Below, piece by piece: positions 58,652 through 64,000 of a stretch of DNA of 64,000 nucleotides. The translations under genes were made by a program, and so were the position numbers. The stretch lies in contig JAGRFM010000004.1 of NCBI GenBank assembly GCA_020446045.1, positions 1 through 64,000 on the forward strand. The letters are read 5' to 3'. Origin of the DNA: Nitrosomonas sp. (lineage in GTDB: Bacteria; Pseudomonadota; Gammaproteobacteria; Burkholderiales; Nitrosomonadaceae). Under the pieces are notes generated by a model. It was given only the letters and a program-made list of their open reading frames with translations, was not told the origin of the DNA and made no database searches. Numbering within the stretch: position 1 is the stretch's first letter; every line of letters starts with the position of its first letter.

Positions 58652-59221
58652 TCAATGAATCTTAACCCATACACCGGGCTTTAACCACTGGCCAAGCTGA
58701 TCAATTTGTTCATTGGTTAGTGCGATGCAACCATTGGTCCAATGAAATTGATCATGAATTTCAGGGTCGCCACGTCCTATGCCATGAATACCAATATAGC
58801 CGCCAAGCACTGTATTCTGAGGGGGTGTTTTTTCCCGATTAGTGGCATGGAGGATTGACAGCCAGGTTTCTTCAGTAATCACTTTGTCTTCGAATGCGCG
58901 CTGAGCGGTTTCCCGGTTGGGATAGTCCAGACCGAAGAAACGGTAATAGCGGCTTTTTTCATTAATCCAACCGATTCTAAATGTTCCCAAAGGCGTTTTA
59001 TCGTCTAGCGTTCTTTTGTGCCATGTTGTTCCAAACCGTCCTATGGCAATATTTTCAAAGACTTCTTTTATCTGCTCATTTTGCATAACCGTTAAAGTAT
59101 GTGCTTCGGTGTCAACTTTGATCCATATGTCATTAGCTGAGACGCATGTTGATATCGTTAATGCAAGATAAATACAGATAATGATCCATGTTGTGCGGGA
59201 TAGTCGTGAGAGTTTGAGCAT
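58652..59221 (-). CDS. L,D-transpeptidase (YkuD domain)
   Basis: The 189-residue exported protein has an N-terminal hydrophobic segment (WIIICIYLALTISTCVSA) and a YkuD catalytic domain: GGYIGIHGIGRGDPEIHDQ supplies the conserved His, and WTNGCIALTNEQIDQL supplies the catalytic Cys in a T-N-G-C context. It may form 3-3 crosslinks or attach lipoproteins to peptidoglycan; the nearby Lpp-like gene fits the second. Bases 58448-58651 between them hold only a weak frame and presumably the lipoprotein promoter. Confidence 0.88.
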   Translation of the reverse strand: MLKLSRLSRTTWIIICIYLALTISTCVSANDIWIKVDTEAHTLTVMQNEQIKEVFENIAIGRFGTTWHKRTLDDKTPLGTFRIGWINEKSRYYRFFGLDYPNRETAQRAFEDKVITEETWLSILHATNREKTPPQNTVLGGYIGIHGIGRGDPEIHDQFHWTNGCIALTNEQIDQLGQWLKPGVWVKIH

Positions 59222-59335
59222 ATAAACTTTCCGTTTTGATATTTTTGTTTAACGTGTGCAATGATTATACGAATCCACCTTGTGTGATTATGTCATGATA
59301 GTAGTTTGTGTGTTGAAAGAGCGTTTATTTGGAAT

Positions 59336-59407
59336 AATTCCTGCAAGGTACGTCTTTCCATGCACACTGACAAGTTCACTGAACCCGGCAATATCATATG
59401 TGATAGG
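59336..59407. repeat. Interspersed repeat, partner of 47087-47157
   Basis: ATTCCTGC, CCATGCACACTGACAAG and GAACCCGGCAATATCAT match the sequence at 47087-47157 in the same order and orientation, at about three quarters identity by eye. It lies in the 195-bp gap between the L,D-transpeptidase start and the GGDEF-EAL gene end. Confidence 0.6.
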
Positions 59408-59416
59408 GCGCTATTT

Positions 59417-62236
59417 CTAGTTGTCGACATTGGGATATCCGATATAAAAGCCTTGTGCAAAGTCAACATTCAGGTCTTTTAAGATGGTTAATGTTTCATT
59501 ATCTTCAACGCCTTCTCCAACAACTTGTTTGCCGAAGGCGTGCACCATGGTTGTGATTGCATTGACAAAATCACGCTCGTCCTTGTTAATGGCTATATGT
59601 TTGACCAGTGACCGGTCGAGCTTGACATAAGCAACCGGCAGTTGTTTTAAGTAATATAGTGAGCTAAATCCTGCGCCAAAATCATCTACCGCAAATTTGA
59701 ATCCATGTTGAATGATGATACTTGCTATTTTTGTTGCTTTTTCCATGTCGGCAATTATTGCCGTTTCTGTTATTTCAAATATTAAGCGATTAGGATCAAG
59801 ATTGTGTTGAACGACTGCCTCTATTAATAACTGAATCCAATTATCGTTTGCAAAAACTGATGTTGAGAGATTAATGGAAAGTCGTTTGATTTTATCGTTC
59901 GTCAGTGTTTTTAATGCTAGACGGATGACGTATAAATCTATTTCATAGGACAATCCGGCACGTTGGCCACTGTCAAGAAATTCGCAAGGCAAAGCGATAC
60001 GGCCGTCATTTAAACGAAGTCTTAACAAGGCTTCATGGTAAATTATTTTTTCCGTTGGGATTTCGATAATCGGTTGCAAGTGGAAGAATAATCCTTCTTC
60101 ATTGAGTGCATGAAGTAGAATATCTTTCCAGTATACATTCCGGGTTAGTTGATCGGCATGCCCCTGGTCATAGGTGAATAGTTGAACTTGTGATCTGCCG
60201 GCGCGTTTAGCTTCAAACATGGCCATATCGGCATTGGCCATTAATTCATGTACGTTATTGCCATGATGCGGAAGAAGTGCAATGCCAACACTTACACCAA
60301 TTCTGTGGCGTTTTGTACCATAAGGAAAAACCATATTCCTGACGAGTTCAATAAGTTCCTGTGCAAATATTGTTGCGCCGTTACCATGAGTGTGCGGCAT
60401 TAAAATGCCAAATTCATCTCCACCCAAACGCGCGACAATATCTGATTTGCGCGTTCTTTTCTGAATTTCATGGGTGATAAGTCGCAAAAGTGAATCGCCT
60501 GCGGCGTGGCCGCTAGTATCATTGATTTCCTTGAAGTGATCCAGGTCAAATACTAATAACGCGGATGAATGATTACTGCGTTTGCATTCAAGCATGACAC
60601 GTGAAATTTCTTCTTGAAAGCGGCGCCGGTTAACAAGACCGGTTAATTGATCGTGATCGGCCAACCAGCGCATTTTTGACTCTGCTTCGACGCGTTTGGT
60701 TACATCGAGTCCAACGGATAAAATTGCAGAGCCATCCGCATGTTCGGTATTTAAAGGTGCATGGACCCAAACAATCTGGTGTTTTTTACCATTGCCTGAA
60801 ATCAATGTGTGTTCATGCTCAAATCGTCTTTGTCCATATTTGCTCATATTTCTGAGCTGTTTGTTTATCATTTCACCAGTTTTTTTGTCCGATATTAAAT
60901 CGGAAAAATTTTTTCCATCTATTTGGCTTGCGGTGAATCCGGTTAATTGCATAGCAAATTCGTTAGCCATGCGTATGATGCCGTCTCGCGTTTGTGTTAC
61001 GACTAATACCTGTGCTGAAGTTAGCAAACCTTGAATAAAGTCTCTTTCCATTTCAAGTTCAAGGTTCTTCTTGGCTATTGCTTTACTGTTTTCATCAAGT
61101 TTTTTTGATAGTGTCAGTGCGTTGTCATATAAAATGTCAACTTCGTCACGGAGTAATATAGATCTTTGTTGTAAACCGAAATAATCACGGATCTGATTAT
61201 AATTACCGGCAGCAAGCAAAGGTAATCGGTGAGCGAGTTCTTTAATTCGCCGGGTTGGAACGCCGACCAGATAAATTAAACCGAGTTCTGCAATGAATAA
61301 CGAAATGATTGTTATGATAAACCCTTGCTGTACTGAACTGTCGATTCGGTTTAATCGGTCTGTTACGTCGGAAATAAAAAAGATGGCGCCTTCTCTAGTG
61401 TCCAAGAAATTGGCTAGTGGAATATAGTGAATATCGTAACTGGCTTCATTCCATTTAACGATTAAGCCATTTTCAAATACTTGTGGGCCGTGGAAACGTT
61501 CTGTCATATTTTGTAGCAGTGGCGTTATTCGATCTGCATTGGTAATGCCTGCTATACGAGTCGACCACTGATTTAATACGTCTTGTTGGATGCCTGGTTG
61601 AATCGGCATCGTTAAAACAAAATCCGTATTGGTTACCGCATTGAATTCAATAATAAAATCGGCTATGGATTGGCTGATTGTCATTACTCCGATTTTACGA
61701 CCATGATCCAGTATTGGAACAAATGCATAAAGTAAACAGTTCGGTGTACAAACTAACAGGCTTGCTGGCTTTTCTTCATGTTCCACTGCTATTATTTTTT
61801 TATGAAGCCAGTTTTCCGTTGCAATGCTGCCGAGATTGCCCGATTGACTCCAATGCCAAATCAGATTGGAACCGGCCGTAAAAAAGCCAATTTCATGGAT
61901 ATCCAGTTCAAAACCTAACTTTGCGTAATTTGCATTAGCGGGGTTGAATTCGACTGTTTCTGGCGAATGATGGTTTTGTGTATCATCGGTATCAAAAATA
62001 GACGCTAGAGCACCGCTCAGTCGTACAAGTCGTTCTGTTGATCGATTTAATAGGACGTCGACTTGACGTTTAAGATAGAAAACTTCGGTTTGCCGTTGAC
62101 TGCGGAATTGGGAAATCAAATAATAATGATTTAATATGTAAAATACAGAACTGAGTCCGATCAACAATATACTGACCCATAAGAAACCTTTCCAGTGCAG
62201 GCCTAAGAATAGATGTTTCCGGAGGCGACTAAACAT
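59417..62236 (-). CDS. Membrane GGDEF-EAL protein with periplasmic sensor and PAS domain
   Basis: The 939-residue protein controls cyclic di-GMP. Membrane helices near residues 15-35 and 298-320 enclose a periplasmic sensor domain. A cytoplasmic PAS domain (about 395-510, LVVTQTRDGIIRMANEFAMQ) follows, then a GGDEF domain with intact ARLGGDEFGILMP near 605 and an EAL domain with YHEALLRLRL near 735, VDDFGAGFSSLYYLKQL and VVGEGVEDNETL. Both catalytic motifs are intact, so it could make or break cyclic di-GMP depending on the signal. It is monocistronic. Confidence 0.93.
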   Translation of the reverse strand: MFSRLRKHLFLGLHWKGFLWVSILLIGLSSVFYILNHYYLISQFRSQRQTEVFYLKRQVDVLLNRSTERLVRLSGALASIFDTDDTQNHHSPETVEFNPANANYAKLGFELDIHEIGFFTAGSNLIWHWSQSGNLGSIATENWLHKKIIAVEHEEKPASLLVCTPNCLLYAFVPILDHGRKIGVMTISQSIADFIIEFNAVTNTDFVLTMPIQPGIQQDVLNQWSTRIAGITNADRITPLLQNMTERFHGPQVFENGLIVKWNEASYDIHYIPLANFLDTREGAIFFISDVTDRLNRIDSSVQQGFIITIISLFIAELGLIYLVGVPTRRIKELAHRLPLLAAGNYNQIRDYFGLQQRSILLRDEVDILYDNALTLSKKLDENSKAIAKKNLELEMERDFIQGLLTSAQVLVVTQTRDGIIRMANEFAMQLTGFTASQIDGKNFSDLISDKKTGEMINKQLRNMSKYGQRRFEHEHTLISGNGKKHQIVWVHAPLNTEHADGSAILSVGLDVTKRVEAESKMRWLADHDQLTGLVNRRRFQEEISRVMLECKRSNHSSALLVFDLDHFKEINDTSGHAAGDSLLRLITHEIQKRTRKSDIVARLGGDEFGILMPHTHGNGATIFAQELIELVRNMVFPYGTKRHRIGVSVGIALLPHHGNNVHELMANADMAMFEAKRAGRSQVQLFTYDQGHADQLTRNVYWKDILLHALNEEGLFFHLQPIIEIPTEKIIYHEALLRLRLNDGRIALPCEFLDSGQRAGLSYEIDLYVIRLALKTLTNDKIKRLSINLSTSVFANDNWIQLLIEAVVQHNLDPNRLIFEITETAIIADMEKATKIASIIIQHGFKFAVDDFGAGFSSLYYLKQLPVAYVKLDRSLVKHIAINKDERDFVNAITTMVHAFGKQVVGEGVEDNETLTILKDLNVDFAQGFYIGYPNVDN

Positions 62237-62920
62237 AGTTTTTGTGTCGTCACATGTCGTTTAATTGAGATTCGGTATGAACACATTACATTAAATATGC
62301 TTTAATTTGTATTTTAATATCGAAGCCAAGAAGATAGATCGTATTAATGAGCAACCGTTCATCCATTTAGAAAATTGTCCGTATCGCCTAACGCTGCCGC
62401 TTTTGCATATGATATCTTATTAATAGCGGGGTATGGATTCCGATAGAGACCTGATTTGTGGCGCAGTAGGGTAAGTCGGACTGTTTAGCATGCCTATGGT
62501 GATAACCTGTAGTCATTTTTCTATTTCTTGCTTCAATATTTATACTGAAAGTGATGCTGTTTTCAACAGCATATTTTTTTATTACTTTCAAGGCGGTTAA
62601 TCTAACCATGCGTGTCGTTGTAGAAGCTAATGGAAATCGATAATTCGTATGTGATAGCTGATGTTTTATATATGTCTATTTTCTTTTTCTCATTATCCTG
62701 CAAAGGATGCAGGCTGCAATAAAACACTCCTTCATGCTTCATGAGTGTACCCAAGAATCGCCTGTTTTTCCAGATGTGATTTGATGGAAAATTTAGAGGG
62801 TTTTTAAATTATGCCAAATAGTTCAAGTCAAATGGGCAGACGATATGCCACCTATTGTCAAACAATGAATAACATTCAAACGCTATTATTTTTGTACAAA
62901 TTTTGTACAAATTTTCATTT
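62237..62920. other. Intergenic region, divergent GGDEF-EAL / BCCT transporter
   Basis: The 684-bp region is AT-rich with no convincing gene. Near the right end, TTTTGTACAAA occurs twice in tandem (62890-62914), directly before the transporter start, and could be an operator. A weak CACTC/GAGTG hairpin lies near 62725-62750. Nothing else stands out. Confidence 0.4.
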
Positions 62921-64000
62921 ATGAAAAAGTACATTGAACATTCGATATATCATCTGCAGGAATGGCGCAGAGGAATCTCTCCACCTGTTTTTTTCACTGC
63001 AGCGGGACTGAATATTATTTTTATTTTTTTTGCAGGCTTCTGGAATAAAACTGCTGAGCAACTGTTCGGTAGCATTCTGGATACTATTACGCAAAAATTC
63101 GGCTGGTGGTATATTGTCATTACAGCAATTTTGGTTGTCTTCACATTTTGGCTAATGGTTAGTCGTTACGGAAAATTGCGGCTTGGGAAACAGGGCGAAC
63201 ATCCACAATTCTCATACACAGCATGGCTTGCGATGTTGTTTGCAGCGGGTATGGGCATGGGGTTGGTATTCTGGGGTGTTGCCGAACCACTTTTTCATTA
63301 TCAGCTGCCGCCAATGGCCGAATCGCGTAGCCATGAAGCAGCTGCCGAAGCCATGCATTTCAGTTTTTTTCATTGGGGATTGCATCCCTGGGCGATTTAT
63401 GTCGTATTTGGGCTGTCAATTGCACTGCTTCATTATCGATACGATTTGCCGCTGGCGCCACGCACACTACTGTACCCGGTTTTGGGGTCGCGCATTAATG
63501 GCTGGCTGGGGCATGCAACTGACGCTTTTTGTACGGTAGGCACATTGCTTGGCGTGGCGACATCGCTGGGACTCGGAGCAATGCAGATCAATGCAGGACT
63601 TACACATATTGCAGATGTTGATTATTCGACTGCAGTGCAGATATGGATTATCACGCTGATCACTGCGGTGGCAACGTTTTCCACGGTCAGTGGTGTATCA
63701 AAGGGGATACGTTATTTAAGCGTGTTGAATTGTTTGCTGATGGGGTTGTTTCTGGTTTTTGTGTTTGTGGCGGGGCCGACCACGTATCAAATGGCTACTT
63801 TTTTTTCAACATTTGCTGATTATGTGCAGGAATTTGTGCCAACCAGTTTGTGGTTGGACTTGCGGCCAGACGTTGATTGGCAGGCGCACTGGACTTTTTT
63901 TTTCTGGGGCTGGTGGTTTTCCTGGGCACCGTTTGTCGGCATTTTTGTGGCGCGTATTTCCAAAGGTCGCACCATCAGGGAGTTCGTGGCATGTGTATTA
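62921..64000 (+). CDS. BCCT-family betaine/choline/carnitine transporter (partial)
   Basis: The frame opens at ATG 62921 (MKKYIEHSIYHLQEWRRGIS) and runs without a stop to the window end, giving the first 360 residues of a protein that usually has 500-700. The family-defining glycine-rich stretch FAAGMGMGLVFWGVAEPLFH lies near residue 110, and FFHWGLHPWAIYVVFGLSI near 150. Further membrane helices follow, with WWFSWAPFVGIFVARISKGR near residue 335. BCCT carriers import trimethylammonium compounds such as glycine betaine, often for osmoprotection. The GMGMG variant is found in sodium-coupled betaine carriers, so coupling may be to Na+. Confidence 0.93.
   Translation, partial: MKKYIEHSIYHLQEWRRGISPPVFFTAAGLNIIFIFFAGFWNKTAEQLFGSILDTITQKFGWWYIVITAILVVFTFWLMVSRYGKLRLGKQGEHPQFSYTAWLAMLFAAGMGMGLVFWGVAEPLFHYQLPPMAESRSHEAAAEAMHFSFFHWGLHPWAIYVVFGLSIALLHYRYDLPLAPRTLLYPVLGSRINGWLGHATDAFCTVGTLLGVATSLGLGAMQINAGLTHIADVDYSTAVQIWIITLITAVATFSTVSGVSKGIRYLSVLNCLLMGLFLVFVFVAGPTTYQMATFFSTFADYVQEFVPTSLWLDLRPDVDWQAHWTFFFWGWWFSWAPFVGIFVARISKGRTIREFVACVL

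Noticed and set aside
58440..58655. 71-codon frame between the lipoprotein and L,D-transpeptidase genes on the minus strand
   Set aside because: It needs a TTG start with no ribosome site, overlaps both neighbours and has no family-like motif. The span more likely holds the lipoprotein promoter.
62388..62609. 73-codon minus-strand frame in the gap before the BCCT gene
   Set aside because: No ribosome site, no recognisable motif and a low-information composition; probably a chance open frame.
62890..62914. Tandem TTTTGTACAAA considered as a CRISPR-like or phage attachment repeat
   Set aside because: There are only two short palindromic units directly before the transporter gene; an operator or chance AT-rich repeat is simpler.

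Overview
The window reads as chromosomal DNA of a betaproteobacterium, most likely from or near Nitrosomonas. This is an inference from gene order and protein character (tgt-yajC-secD-secF; dusB-fis-purH-purD; lptC-lptA-lptB-rpoN-hpf-ptsN-hprK). No rRNA or ammonia-oxidation gene is present to prove it. Conserved housekeeping blocks are interrupted by AT-rich accessory DNA.

Layout. 1-5347 is an accessory segment ending at a tRNA-Leu(CAA). It holds a truncated DGQHR (DndB-like) gene, a four-helix membrane protein, a Dam-type adenine methylase, a parDE toxin-antitoxin pair and a decayed serine recombinase. 5500-14817 carries queuosine genes (queA, tgt), the accessory Sec genes (yajC, secD, secF), dedA, a GNAT-nitrilase fusion and two envelope genes. 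14818-21120 has greB flanked by two inverted copies of a small repeat, a class I aldolase, and a disaccharide phosphorylase pair (phosphoglucomutase-phosphatase fusion plus GH65). 21156-33342 is a genomic island whose ends are marked by a 16-bp direct repeat equal to the 3' end of zapD. It contains a 1415-residue membrane-inserted P-loop NTPase, a type I restriction-modification operon (hsdM, hsdS, a HEPN gene, hsdR broken by one in-frame stop), a 55-residue integrase stub and a tRNA-Met 3'-half remnant. 34303-41293 is a fold-back repeat plus a complete Wadjet operon (jetABCD), placed between zapD and purD.

41358-64000 returns to core genes: purD, purH, fis, dusB; a UbiH-type hydroxylase; secreted ankyrin and Sel1 proteins; ubiX; the hprK-ptsN-hpf-rpoN-lptBAC cluster; nadA; a Ycf46-like AAA+ ATPase; a small alanine-zipper lipoprotein; an L,D-transpeptidase; a GGDEF-EAL protein; and the first 360 codons of a BCCT transporter cut by the window end.

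How the parts work together. The defence content is dense: Wadjet against plasmids, type I restriction that is probably inactive for cleavage but may still methylate, a HEPN protein, a KAP-like ATPase, Dam/DGQHR and a toxin-antitoxin pair. Much of it is visibly decaying. Several families of short palindromic or terminally inverted repeats sit at gene 3' ends. The strongest discovery candidates are the NTPase, the HEPN gene inside the hsd operon, and the DGQHR-membrane protein-Dam cassette.
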